The position numbers and the translations under genes are program-made. Shown piece by piece: positions 12,096 through 28,980 of a stretch of DNA of 64,000 bases. Source of the DNA: Cichorium intybus (lineage: Eukaryota > Streptophyta > Magnoliopsida > Asterales > Asteraceae); assembly GCA_023525715.1 (NCBI GenBank), contig CM042010.1:159231407-159295406 (forward strand). Reading direction: 5' to 3'. Position 1 is the stretch's first letter, and every line of letters begins with the position of its first letter. The notes beneath the pieces were generated by a model, which was not told the DNA's origin, did no database searches, and worked only from the letters and a program-made list of their open reading frames with translations.

Positions 12096-12962
12096 GTATG
12101 TGTTTTTTCTGTCTTACATATTTCTCTCTTACGTAATGCGTACATCCTAAACCTAAATTCAGATGTACAGCAAAAGCCAAAAGGAGTAAAGGGATATGGC
12201 CATATAGGTAATTTAATAAATAATATATTTTAAAAATATTTAATATAATATATGTTAATCGGTTTTCGGGCAAGCCCCGGATAATTTTTCCCAAACCGTA
12301 AACCGAACCCGTAAACCGTTTAAACAGACCATTTAACCCGTTAACCAAACCGTTAACCGTTTAACTCGAAACCGTAAACCGAATAAAGTTCGGTTCGGAC
12401 GGTTTTGCAGTTTAATTCGAATAACGCTCACCCCTACTAGGGAGACCAATTCTCAAAGAACCTCTCCAAAAGTTGTAGAGAATCATTAAAGAATCATACC
12501 CGGTAATCTAAAGATCTTAAAAGAATCTAAAGCAATAACATTGGATTTTGATAAAGAATCAAACCAAATCCAAAGATCTTCAAACTTGACCAACATTGAA
12601 CCTGAACAACACCTAATAAGGCTATGATGAGTGCCTCATTTGGTTCCCACTTGAAAAGTGATGCCACGTCACCGACACATCATCTCACTTGCTTACCACA
12701 CCACCAAGGAAATACCCACCACTCCACATCATCTAATTCTTTATTCTTTTGATTTATTTTTAATAGAACTCCAATTCTTTTTTTTTGATTTAATTTAAAT
12801 ACAAACATAAATTAAATTCCTAAAATTAAAATTTTATTAAAATAAAAAAACATTACAAATCCTAAAAATTAAAATTACCAATCCTAAAAATTAAAACTAC
12901 AAATCCTAAAAAGAAAAATTACAAATCCTAAAAATTAAAATTAGAATACCTAAATACTAAAA

Positions 12963-14164
12963 TTACGGATCATTTCGAGGATTATTTTGGTTGCGTGCGT
13001 ATTTTTCGCGAATTTCTCGTTTGACTTGACGGATCATTTCGAGGTCCTCGGGTTTGACGTCGTGTGCTGGCATACGCAAAATGTTCATGTCGGCTATGAG
13101 TTCGTTTTGACGTTTTACCTCATCTTTAATACGGAGTTTTGCTTTTTGAACTTCGAGGTGTTCGTCCAACGTCGATTTAAAATAAGCAAACTCGTCCACA
13201 TCGGATACGTTTTTACCCGAAGATGAGGCCGCTCGCTTTCCTTTATCTCTCCCTTGTGGACATCGAGGTGTTCGTTCTGGTGTTTGTTCCGGCTCCGGTT
13301 CGTCAAAGTAGTCGTTTAGATCGAACTCGGTACGTCCGTCGGAATGTTGGGTTTGTTCGGTCGACTCGGATGTTCTCGAGCGTTTGTTCGATCCCGTCGA
13401 TTGTGTAAGAACATGCGGTTTTAGTGCCCATTTTGGTCCCGTTTTTAAAACTTCTCATGCCTTCATATGCGTAAACGCCCGATTGCCGTGTTGTTGGCGA
13501 TATTGTTGGAGTGCCGTGTTCAAAACATCGAATCGCTCCGGGCACTTTTTTGCATTTTCGTAAGGTTATTGAAAATGCCGTTGAAACTCGTATACGACGC
13601 TCGTAAATCGTGCCACTTGCTAGAAAGACCATCAGTGTTTCAGTACGCGCCTCTTCCCATTCTCTCGTGAAATTGAACTAGAATCTGATTCCATAAAGTT
13701 TCGCCAGTTTGGTTTGTCCTGGTGTCTTGAGAAATCGCGAGCCAAGACGCTGCCAACGCCGCTTCTTCGTCTTCCTTCCAAGTCCGTTGACCCCTTTGAG
13801 TCGTGGTCACTTTTTTGCCTCTATGTGGCGGTTGCTCCTCGGGTTCCAGTTGCGTTTCCGGTACGGATTCCGGTAGTTGCTCGGGGGACCCTTGTTGTGT
13901 TTCTTGTTGTTGTTGCGAATATAGGAATTGACCTTGAAATTGTGGATGATACGTGTTAGGTTGGAACGGGGACAATTGTTAGTACGGAAAGGGTTGTTGA
14001 AAAAAGTTTTGTTGGAACGGTTGTTGAAACAAATTTTGTTGCGGAATGCCGGATCCTTGTTGTAGCAGGTTCATAAACGAACCGGTTGGTGAATCAAGAG
14101 ACGGGTATTGTTGGGAAGTGTTTTGGTTCGGGTTGTGAGGAGATGCATTTTGGTTTGGATCCAT
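12963..14164 (-). pseudogene. Decayed PIF/Harbinger-associated Myb/SANT-like ORF
   Basis: From ATG 14164 the minus strand reads MDPNQNASPHNPNQ and a Gln/Phe/Pro-rich leader, then a trihelix/Myb-like domain (QRTWKEDEEAALAASWLAIS, WNQILVQFHERMG, SSKWHDLR), a basic segment (GSNKRSR), an acidic segment (FDLNDYFDEPEPEQ), the GRDKGK motif and a C-terminal coiled coil (YFKSTLDEHLEVQKAKLRIK) ending NNPRNDP stop at 12963. This layout matches the Myb/SANT-like protein that accompanies PIF/Harbinger transposases in plants, often mislabelled glutathione S-transferase T3-like. It is broken by in-frame stops near 13980 and 13640, a one-base shift near 13530, and a Trp-to-stop change near 13455. Confidence 0.75.
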
Positions 14165-14188
14165 TTTGGTTTGTGTATATGTGAAATA

Positions 14189-14337
<149 letters not shown>

Positions 14338-14442
14338 TTTGAAATTTTAAAAATTAAATTTTTTTTATAAACGGTCAAATTGTCCAACGTTCGAATTCTC
14401 CGCGTTGTTCTACGTTGCCCTCACCACGCCGGGCCACGTCAC

Positions 14443-14460
14443 GGGGGGGGGGGGGGGGGG
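14443..14460 (+). repeat. G homopolymer (18 G)
   Basis: An uninterrupted run of G in GC-rich DNA just upstream of the PIF-type pseudogene. It could form a G-quadruplex, and its length is likely to be unreliable in any assembly. Confidence 0.8.
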
Positions 14461-14599
14461 CGGTGTGCCACGCTGAGGGTTGGTGACACGTGGTTTCCAC
14501 GCCACTCCCGTGGTACTTACTCCGTATAGCCTAAATAGTAATAAGCTTTGACATGGATAGAATGAAATTTGTCCAATGGTAGAGTTGTCATGCTTCATG

Positions 14600-17460
14600 A
14601 CTGCAACTTTTCTTTGTAATTATTAGGAATGTAATTGCATAAGTCCATTCAAATAACTTTAATTTAATCTAAATTATATTTTATTTATTTGACTATTTAA
14701 AATTAGATGTATATTTGTAAACAAAATAGTTGAAATATGAAATTCATCATAAAATACATGTTCTTTTAAAATGCAAAGTATAAAAAGTACTAAAACCAAT
14801 CTAAAGTTTAATTTGGCTATTTAGAATCAAATATAATTATAATTAACCAATTCATATTAAATGAGTCAAATTACATTACAGTCTTTATAAAATTGTTAAT
14901 AATACGTATAATATAATTTAAAGCCAACTTAACTAAATTTAAAATGATAATGAGTTTATTGGGAGTTATAGTTTCTCAATAATACACAATATTTTTTCCT
15001 CCTTACTTATCAATTAAAAAACATTATTTACATTTGGAGTAAATTTTAATTTCATGAAGTTAATGTATTTAACAACAAACATCCACATATACTTCTTATT
15101 TGAGGTTAATGTCTAATGTCAATTTGTTTTTTTAGTTGCTTTTCAGATACTCATGACCGGCATTCAACCTATCACTCACACGTTATTTTGAAACAGATCT
15201 AAGTATCGGATTAACTGTAGTTGTTTATTGTAAGTGAATCCTTCATATTGTGGGTTATTTTTTGGTTCCTGGTCATTATGTCATTGTATTCTTATTTATG
15301 TCATTGTGTAAACAATTCTAAAAGGCATATCTTTGTTCATGTTTCAATTTCTTATGGATTATAAAAAAACCTTCACGATGGAGGAAATTGACTACTTCAA
15401 CTACAAGCTTATCAGAAAGAACACGGGGTTAGTAATTCCAAACTTTTTATGTATATTATTGAAATTATCTATTCTATGATTTGTTAATGTATGCTGGTAT
15501 TATGATAGTTACTCTACTCTATAAAATCTGATGTCACACTTCATTCATAAATTTGGTATATTGATGTGTAAATCATGAATTAGAAAACTCTACTAAATTG
15601 TTTTGTGATACGTATTTGATTGAGGTTTCTGTTTGATTTCTTAATGACTGAAACTTCATTTGCAGAAACTTGATTTGTAGGATAATCCGAGGTCGTATTT
15701 ACAACAATTCATATATATTGGTATGTATTAAACATCTCCAAGTAGCTTTTTTTGGTTAAATATTCCACTAATATGTTCTTTGGTTAACGGTTTTTTAATA
15801 TTTGATTGGAAAAAGCTTGACAGGTCTAGATTCATACAGTTCTACGTACCTGCCAGTACCATGCTCCTAATATTTTTCTTATTTTTACGTATTATCTCAT
15901 TACCATCGTTACCAATATAGTCGGGTTTTATTTTTTTAACTGTTTGTATTTTAGGATTTTAGGGATTTTCTACTGTGGTGAGAGTTAAAGGTCGACAGAG
16001 CATCAATGGATGAGCACAAACAATGTAGACTTATTAAACTTTCTCGTAAGACATTCCGGGTAAGTAATCATGTATATGAGCTTTCCTGCAAAATAAATGA
16101 TATTTTGACGTTTTTTAATATTAAATGAAAATTATGAATCAGATAAAATGCAAAATAAGTGATATTTTGAAGTTTTTAAATATTCGATGACACATATTTC
16201 CAATTCGATGAGGTATACCTTTGGGAAAAAAATTGCTACTATTGTGAGAGTTTTTGTTGTGCGGTGAGAGTTTTTGTTGTGTTTTAAATAATTTTTTTTA
16301 TTAAGGTGCAGGTGCAAAGACGATCGATTCACATCTTGGGATCTTGGTTTTGATATCTTTGACTTATCCTAATTTTGTGGAACATAAAAATATAGTATAT
16401 TATCAATTAATGTGGTACTTTAGGAAAACTCTAGGCATCATTTATAGAAAAGCTGAATAAAAATAGCAACTTACTTATATTTTAATTTAAGTATGTATAT
16501 GCTATTTACCAGGATCATGTACCATGTACAATGATATCTACATCTGTTTGCTTTTATTTTAATATAAATCTAGCTAATTAACACATGTATCTTTATGATA
16601 TTCTACACTTATTTTATTTTATTTTAATATAAATCTAGCTAATTAATACATCTAATACAGTTCGAGACCGCTTGGAAATGAAGTTCTTAGGATTGAGTTG
16701 GGTACCCCAAACATTGTAGTCATGGATTGATCAACTACAGCGTCTCAAAATTCTCACTAAACATGTATGTAGTTCCATTCACTTTTAAGTATTTATGTTT
16801 TCAAGTGATGAAGTTTTTGAAACAGGGGACTTATGAGAAGTTGTTTATGCAAGAAATAACTATTACTTTTATTTTCTATTTTGTCGTCTAATTACAAAAC
16901 CATTAATTCCAATATCGAAACCAATTTGTCTGGTTCTGGATTCGGTTATTTGGAGTATGATATGTTTTCGAAATAAATAGGAACCAAATAATGTTAATTT
17001 ACAACTAGGGATAAGATTGGTTCTAAAACCGGACCATACCGACCCAGAACCAAAAAAGCCAAAACCGAAAAATAAAAAAGTAGGAACCGAGAGTTGCATA
17101 AATGCATAATTTATTCTCATGCGGTTCCGATTTAATTCGATTCTAAATGTTCTTTTTGCTAATCTACAATAATATCAATTCTAGAACAGGACCAACCTAA
17201 ATGTTCTTTTGCTAATCTTTTTTTAAAACCTTTTCATCTAATTCTCTAACCAATTTTTAATTTAGAATGCAGGTAGATGGAAATTTAGGGACTTCAACTA
17301 TAAACGCTTCAAGAGTTGCTGGTGGAAATTGTTCCCGCTTGTAGCTCTTTCTACGTTGGCGAGTGCTTTAGTTTGTAGCAAATTCTTGGTAATACATGTT
17401 ATTGGCAATAGTTTATGAGTTTTAACTTGTTGGTTTGACGTAAATAAAAGCAATCGCCAA
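14600..17460. other. AT-rich stretch with weak exon-like traces
   Basis: Plus-strand fragments such as MEEIDYFNYKLIRKNTG (about 15377-15428), SMDEHKQCRLIKLSRKTFR (about 16004-16060, donor CGG|GTAAGT) and VLRIELGTPNIVVMD (about 16681-16730) have protein-like character and some splice signals. They are too short to identify. They lie upstream of a plus-strand Helitron 3' end at 17515 and may be its cargo. Confidence 0.25.
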
Positions 17461-17489
17461 ACATTGGTCCCCCCCCCCCAATTAGCACC

Positions 17490-21849
<4,360 letters not shown>

Positions 21850-21850
<1 letters not shown>

Positions 21851-21959
21851 TGGAGCGTCTATTAAATTTGAAAATCTTTTTATCTATTTATTTTCCAAAT
21901 TAAATTTTTATTTATCGATTTGAGCTCCAAATTTCTAGGCCCAAAACACGGATGTTACA
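21850..21959 (-). mobile_element. End of a Ty3/Gypsy-type LTR
   Basis: Reading the minus strand from 21959 gives TGTAACATCCGTGTTTTGGG, a typical 5' end of plant Ty3/Gypsy LTRs. It abuts exactly the start of the repeat block duplicated from 17793, as expected at an insertion point. The other LTR boundary and any internal domain were not found, so the left limit given is arbitrary. Confidence 0.4.
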
Positions 21960-22263
21960 ATTTTAGTCTATTAATCAAATTTTAAAAAAAGAATCCCGTA
22001 TTTATCTCCTAATTTGGTGAGATTTCTCTCCCGGATTTTGATGAACACGTTTTATCTCCTGATGTTATTTTTTCCTATTCTCCAAGAATGCTAAGCAGAA
22101 AAGAATGTAGTTTACGTATTTTAGTTTGGTCTTTTGACACACTTATTCTTGAAGAATATAGTTAATATTGTACTTTTTTTGCATATTCTTTGAGAATGTA
22201 GTATATTTTGTATATTTTTTTTTACAAAATCATCATTCACACAGTATTTACAAATCATATATG

Positions 22264-22474
<211 letters not shown>

Positions 22475-25047
22475 TATATATAATTCAACAATTTTATACC
22501 ATCCTTCAGAAATAAGAAGACCTCTTAAATTCCTTAACCTACTCAAATACTCAACCACATCACACCAATGTTATTCCAATATTTCTTCAAACACGAAAAC
22601 ATGAAACCATAAAAAATTAGGATTCGTCTCCACCTCAATCACATACCACCTCCTTAAAATTCGTATCAAATTAGCTAGTATAAAAAACAAACACCATGTT
22701 TTAGTTCTTGGATAAATTAATCGTCTTGGTGCGCCTATTTTTTAATCGTTCCCGAAGTCTCAGTGTCTCAATGAAAAATGGCTACTGAACAAATTTTACC
22801 ACAAGTTGCATCACATTGCGAAACATCTTCAACAATAATACATTTGCGGTCATGATCGTAATAATAAGTAGTATCAATAATCTATATCATAACATTAGAT
22901 ATGTTGTTAGTTTAGTATCAATATTATAAAATTTGAGCATTAACAAGTTGTTTCAATAAAAGGATTTTTAAATAAATTAATGAGAAAATTTTGTATATTT
23001 TTTAAATATTAAAATGTCATATTTGTCATGTGAACTTTCAAGATATCATACTCACCTTTCAAAGACTTTCAAAATATCAATATTTGTTAAAATCTTTATT
23101 TTTAATATTTTAAGGAAGAATTTCATATATAGCCTAAATAAACGCAAAAATATCACATATACCTTAGCTAAGCTTCCAAAAATCATATATGTCAAATTTC
23201 TATTTTTAATATTTTTAAAATATATTTTGTAATATAGCAAATTGATACAAATAAATTGAAGCAAAATCATCATTTTTTTTGGCTCTAAGTGTACAACAAT
23301 AGACATTTTTTTAATCTATAGAAAATAGAAAAAATAGGTGGATATAAACTACGAAGAATAGATCTCGGATAGCTTCTAGCTTTTAAAAACTTTTATTAAT
23401 TATACTAGCCTTTAGTTCTCCCCAATATATTTCTTCGACTCTTTATTTTAAGAGAAATTGTATTGGTTCCTAATTTTTGTTCCTAACTTTATTCCTAACC
23501 ATTTGAATAGATGACAAATGTAAAGTTTAATAAAATTAATAATATTTTAATCCACTTGTCATCATTTCAAATGGTTAGAAATAAAGTTAGGAACAAAAAT
23601 TAGGAACCAATACAATTTCTCTTATTTTAAAGACCAGTCGATTATGGATCCCTTCCACCTTCAATATGTGTGTCTTTTTTCTATTTCCATGCGCTCTAGA
23701 TAATAATAGCAGAAATATTAGAGTAGAAAATGTGTTTAACCAAACAAGAAAATAATGTTCTTATTTAGACAAACATTTTCAATTAACTAAGCAGTTAAGT
23801 AGTATAAGTTGAAAATGTACTCAACTGAATTTGGTTGAAGATATATGCTCTATCTTAAACCATGTTGATTTAAATGACCACTTATAAGACTAGACGTTTA
23901 ATAAAAAGCATTTTGCATCTATAATAATAACCTCCCTATTTTGTCTTGAATACACTATTGGTAAATGTAGACATCTAAAAATAGAGCAAATTTGAACTGG
24001 ATTTCCAGAAAATTAAAGGTTGTTATGCCAAACAAAAACAAACTAATTTTTCATGGTGGACACTTACAACTAGAAGCACGGCAAAGTCACAAGCCTAAAC
24101 AAGTAGCTCCGAATTACATATCAGCGATATTAACTACTTACGATTTTAACTTATATAAATTGATTAAAACAAAATTTTTGATAAAAAAATTTATTTTAAA
24201 AGTTTATAAAAATTGTGGATGATAATTTAAACTTGAATTTATAAAATGGATGTAATAGTCGGTTGACAAAAATAATGATTAAAATTCTAATAAAATATTC
24301 AAAATGTTAAAAATAAATATTTGAGAAAATATGATATTTTGAAAGCTTTAAAAATAATAAATTTGATATTTAAATATTAGACTAAACAAATATAATATTT
24401 AGATATTAAAAAAATAAACATGATATTATTGTCTTATAAAAAATTTGAACACCACTTAATATGCCATGTAAACCGACATCAAAATCTAGCATCGTTATTT
24501 TTGAGAAAATATTGGTATGGTCGTATTAAGGATACAAGTTAATTAGAGAAATAAATCTAACCTAAAATTTTAACTTTTTTTCAAGAAATAACCAAACTAG
24601 TCATGAAAATGGTAATTGGGCTGGATTGGGCTGCAATTTTGTGGTTTTAGGCAACAATTTTATGATTTTATAAACACATAAATATTACATAAGGGATAAT
24701 ATTAACAACAAACGTTGTAAACTTAATGGTTTATATGCATGCCTTGTTTCTCGAAGGTCACGATTACAAAGCCTTCGTTAGACATCTTTTTTGCAAATTT
24801 TGCCTAGTTAATGAAAATCGCTATCCAATAAGTTAAGAAAATCACAGGTCAATCGGATTTGCATGATTATGTTGGTAATTTTTAATTTTTTTGTTATTTC
24901 TTGAAAATTCATAAAGTAGTTAGGCTAGATTTTGCCTTTTTTTCTCAATTAACTGTTTTGTAAAAAACATAACCAATTTAGATTATACACGATTTCAAAA
25001 TGTTACGTTTATTTTTAAACCTGCGCCACACCTTGAATCTTGAGCGA
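22475..25047. other. AT-rich stretch, no gene seen apart from a MITE
   Basis: Very AT-rich. No coding region is recognised. The only defined element is the MITE at 23452-23621. Confidence 0.4.
23452..23621. mobile_element. Mutator-type MITE, best-preserved copy
   Basis: 170-bp near-palindrome. About 57 bp at each end are inverted copies with only one visible mismatch (left end GAGAAATTGTATTGGTTCCT). A perfect 9-bp duplication ttattttaa flanks it (23443-23451 and 23622-23630). It has no coding capacity. Confidence 0.95.
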
Positions 25048-25545
25048 TTACAATGACCAATCCAGAAGATTTGCCATTTTCATCGTCTTCCTGTTACCAT
25101 TACTTTCTAAAAGATCGCAATCAAACCCACAGCCGCATTCCGGCGACTCCTCGAATTGATCAACATCAAATCCGGCTGACAATATTCCGACGGAGAAATC
25201 CAGCTCATCGCCATCTCGAGTAATCTCCACGATGTCTACCCAGAAAAGAAGTACTTTTACACTAACCCCATTCAACTTCGTCAGTTTGCCTTTACTGATC
25301 ACTCCACTAATCGTTGATTTGTATTTCAGATCGTAGCCAGCGACGGAGAATTTACATGTATCACCAAGCTTAACCTTGAACTTCCCAGTAACTTCGTTCA
25401 GGGTGTACGATGTTACGCCTGTCGGAAGCAGACCTACCGGAAAATCGTATTCTTCCAGAGCATCGTACACCGCGGACGCCTCGGCGAGGGTGATGGAGGT
25501 GAAGAGGAGGAGGATAAAAGAGAGTATTGTCGCCGGAAAAGACAT
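25048..25545 (-). CDS. DUF538 family secreted protein
   Basis: Single-exon gene of 165 residues, starting at the first Met, which is followed by a hydrophobic signal peptide (ATILSFILLLFTSITLAEAS). The mature part is a DUF538 domain (about residues 27-145) with the family's hallmark segments YDFPVGLLPTGVTSYTL, AGYDLKYKSTISGVISKGKL and SVGILSAGFDVDQFEESPEC, and a Cys-rich end (CGCGFDCD). DUF538 proteins are plant-specific beta-barrel proteins of the lipid-binding BPI type. Some are stress-induced, and the molecular role is not settled. Length is typical. A paralogue lies about 3.4 kb away on the same strand (28981-29541), so this is a local gene pair with a transposon-rich spacer. No break is seen. 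Confidence 0.92.
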   Translation of the reverse strand: MSFPATILSFILLLFTSITLAEASAVYDALEEYDFPVGLLPTGVTSYTLNEVTGKFKVKLGDTCKFSVAGYDLKYKSTISGVISKGKLTKLNGVSVKVLLFWVDIVEITRDGDELDFSVGILSAGFDVDQFEESPECGCGFDCDLLESNGNRKTMKMANLLDWSL

Positions 25546-25890
25546 CTGAGAGATGGAAAATATGAGCTATATCGAGATATGGTGATGTTATAAGGGTAGG
25601 TGCTGGGTTTGTCGACCTCCATGAGGTTGGTTGCTTTATACTCCATATAAATAAAATTGTAATCCAACAGGCGAAAAATGCAAAAAAAACGTGATACAGA
25701 AAAACATAAATAACTATTGGGAACCTTTATCAAAAACTCGGGTAATTTTTTCAACAACAAATTGCTTGCATAATCAGAGTACGTGGCAGACCCTTTGCTA
25801 AATGTTGACGTGCTTAATCAAAGAGATAATTTATTGGGATATTTACCAAATATTCTACTTCTTAATTTCATTTAATATTTTGACCACCTT

Positions 25891-27347
25891 AGGGTGTTTG
25901 AGTTTGCTTATTTAAAATAACTTATTTTTTTATTAAAAGTGTTTATTAGTTTATCCGGTGTCAAAACGAAGCTTAAAAAAACGTGTTTGATTTAGCTTAT
26001 TCGGTGTCAAAACGTAATAAGTTAATAAGATTTTTGAGTTTTTTTTTTTTTTTGGAAAAAAAGCCTAACCAACTCCTACTTCTAAATTACACATTAATAT
26101 CACATATGTCTCATAGAAGACTTGAACCCTCAACCTCAAGTTAGAGGGACAACACCTGATACCGCTGGACTAGAAACCTTTTTGACAGATGTTTTTTAGT
26201 GTTTGGAAAATGGTGATGGAGACAGAGGGGTTCGACGGGAGTACTTTTACCTCAAGAGCACAAACAAGGGAAAAGCAATTCTCTTTTTGTATTAAATAGT
26301 AATTTGTGATTAGAAAGCAATTCATCTTGTATGCATCTGCTTCGTACCTTGTACCTGATGCTTCCTCCTTTCTTTTACCTCAAGAGCACAAACAAGGGAA
26401 AAGGCCTGAATGTGTGCTGATTTGCTGGAGGCCCACACCCACGTTTTGACATTACAACCAACACTTTTCTTTCTCGAGTCATGACTTCTCACTTCGTGTA
26501 AATTATTTTGCCATTAGGCTAAGCGGAGTGGAGGATGATTTTTCCGGAGGCATCCGATGTGGCTAAGCATGTAGGCAGCAAACACCGGGCCGCAACCGCA
26601 GCAAGGTCCCAGCGGCAAGTGCCAACGGCATGCTGATGTCGTTCTCTTTCTCTTTTCTCCCTCTTTTTCAGCTCACTCTCTTTCTCTTCTCCCTTGCAGC
26701 CAACAACCGCCGGCACCACTCCGATGTCTCTCTTTTCCGGCGATGAGTTCGGTTTTGGAGGGGTGTTTGCTGACGTGGAGGTGGGCGCCTCCAGCACCAC
26801 ACCGCTTAGCCTTAGGAATTAGAATATTTTGAAAAATTACGTCTAATAGGGAATTGAACATTAGTCGTTAGGTATATTTATTTATATTTAATGATTTTTA
26901 TAGAATGTTATAACAATATTTAAAGTAAAATTATAATTATGAAGTTAGAATTCGATTTGAGAGATAATTTTCTTGTTTTGTAATATTGGTTATTGAATAT
27001 CAAATATTGTGATGTTGATTCTATAATTTTATATAATCAATATTGTTTGAAATAATGAGTAGTATACATATATTAGAGAACTAGATCTTCAACATGTGTA
27101 TCTCTACATCCAAATTTTTGGCTCCGCTACTGGAAAATGGTGCTTATATGTGTAATAAGGAAATGACTTATCAAAAAGAGCTTAAATAAGTCAATAAGTA
27201 AGGAAGATATAACTTATCAAAAACAACTTATTTAAGCAAATAAGTGCTTATAAAATATTCTCATCCAAACACTTAAAACTGCTTATTACCGGTGTCAAAC
27301 CGCAATAAGTCAATAAGCACCTCAAAATAAGTAATCCCAAACACCCC
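25891..27347. repeat. hAT-type inverted repeats with an inserted element
   Basis: Left AGGGTGTTTG (25891) and right CAAACACCCC (ending 27347) are inverted, and subterminal 'ggtgtcaaaacg...aataagtt' and 'aacttatt...ggtgtcaaacc' motifs mirror each other, as in common plant hAT MITEs. No matching target duplication was found. Inside, tggaaaatggtg occurs at 26204-26215 and 27131-27142, flanking a block whose right edge reads ttggctccgctact, so a second element seems inserted. A 32-bp direct repeat (cttttacctcaagagcac...) lies at 26244-26275 and 26372-26403. Confidence 0.5.
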
Positions 27348-27879
27348 ATAAAACCAGGCCAGTTGCGAGTTGTGAAGTCCTAAAGGAATGCCCCCATATT
27401 AAAGTGTATTTCTCTAAACTTTGCTTTGTTTGTCGCAAAGTTGGTTACAAACATTTTTCAATCTTATAAGTTACAACTTGCCTAAAAGTGAAATATGGGC
27501 AATTACATTATTAAATCCCTTTTTGCTCCACAAACTCAGGGTTTTTATTTGGTATATTAAATCCCTATTTGCTCCTAAAAGTGAAATATGGGCAATTACA
27601 TTGTTCGCACCTCTTAATTGTTACGCAAATAACCATTTTACCCATCAACAAATTTCAGCAATTTCAGAACAAACCCATCGATTTCAGCAGAAAATCAAAA
27701 GAAAACCACCGATTTCAAGAAAAAATCAAGAAAATCTAAAGAAAACATCACCGATTTCAGCAAGAAAATCAAAAGAAAACATCACATTGAGAAGAAAATC
27801 ACCGATTTTAGAAGAGATGGAAGTCGATTTCAGCAAGAAAATCAAGAACAGCAACCAACAACGGAGCATTTGGATTGTC

Positions 27880-27975
27880 GGAAGGAGGCGGCGCCGGAGG
27901 TGAGTCGCAGGAAAGAGGCGGCGCCGGAGGTGAGTCGCAGGAGAGAGGCATCGCCGGAGGTGGTGATTCACAGAA
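27880..27975 (+). repeat. GC-rich ~30-bp tandem repeat
   Basis: Three units of the type ggcggcgccggaggtgagtc plus gcaggaaagag. In one frame it reads Gly-rich GGAGGESQER units inside an open stretch starting at 27421, but that frame shows no family signature. Both strands are open here because of composition. It may be a fragment of a Gly-rich coding sequence. Confidence 0.6.
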
Positions 27976-28145
27976 AAGAGGCGGCAGCAAGAGGAGAGTA
28001 GCAACCTTGGTAAAGAGAGGATACAGGAATTCTAGGGCAAAAGGGGGAAATATGCCTCTTATTTTTATTCAGATACCCCTCCACATCTGACCCAATAAGT
28101 GATGAATTTTCAATTAATAGGCAAGAATTAAGAGGTAAACAACCG

Positions 28146-28170
28146 CTCTGAATCTGTTCGATTCAGAGCT
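28146..28170. repeat. Perfect 10-bp hairpin inside a MITE-like block
   Basis: gctctgaatc and gattcagagc are separated by five bases, flanked by repeated attaagaggtaaacaa (about 28128 and 28188). This resembles the core of a small hAT-type MITE. Boundaries were not resolved. Confidence 0.6.
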
Positions 28171-28980
28171 TGCCTCTTAATATCTCAATTAAGAGGTAAA
28201 CAAACACAGCCTAACTCATACACCCTCCACTCTATTATTATATATACATTTTTCGCTTTAAACGAGATTTGAACCTTCAAAGACATATAGACAACAACCT
28301 TCGGTACTGCTAGCCTAGGTCATAGGACATTTAGTTATCACATCTACTTCTTACATGGTTTTAAATTTAAAAATAATGTCACATCATATATTTAACTTTT
28401 TTATATTATATGGTTACATGATTTGTTCCTATTTGAAAACATCGCTGCATGTTTTTGTACAAAAAATAATAGTACTAACCATCAAACATTGGTGCATCAA
28501 TAAGTATGTAATCATATAATATCTAAGCCCATCATTTGTTGAGGCGGTTTCGTCAAAACACAATACAACATTTACGAATTTTTGATTGATAAAAGTAAAA
28601 TGTGATGAACATGTGATGGGCCCAATATGAAGATGGTTTAAAATGTAATCATATAATATCCGTATTGATAAAACCGAACCAAAAAAATCGGTTTCTTAAA
28701 AATAAAAACTAAATTTCGCCTAAGCATACACTTGAAACGCTTCAACAAATGAATCACAGGGATTTCAATCATTTGAATTTTCTGGATTTAAAGGCCAATT
28801 TATCGTTTTCCACAACAATTTGTTCGACTAGACACAATTATTGGGAAATATTCGATCAAATCAAATACAATTTACGATTGTCAATTCATGATGCAAAATC
28901 ATCGTAGCAAACCTTGCTCGTTGACGGAATTATTTGTGCGCTTGCCGTCACAGCCATGGACCAAACTCAATCAATAGGAA

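Larger units (their letters stand above)
11280..12436. mobile_element. hAT-like non-autonomous element carrying a host exon
   Basis: The ends are inverted: CTACGGGTGAGC at 11280 and GCTCACCCCTA ending at 12436. They are flanked by the direct repeat ctaggga (11273-11279 and 12437-12443), fitting a 7-8 bp hAT target duplication. Subterminal regions are full of 'accgtaaaccg'/'cggtttacggt' motifs in opposite orientation, the usual subterminal repeats of such elements. No transposase is present. It holds a 169-bp MITE (11685-11853) and the first exon of a small-heat-shock-like gene (12002-12095). Confidence 0.75.
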
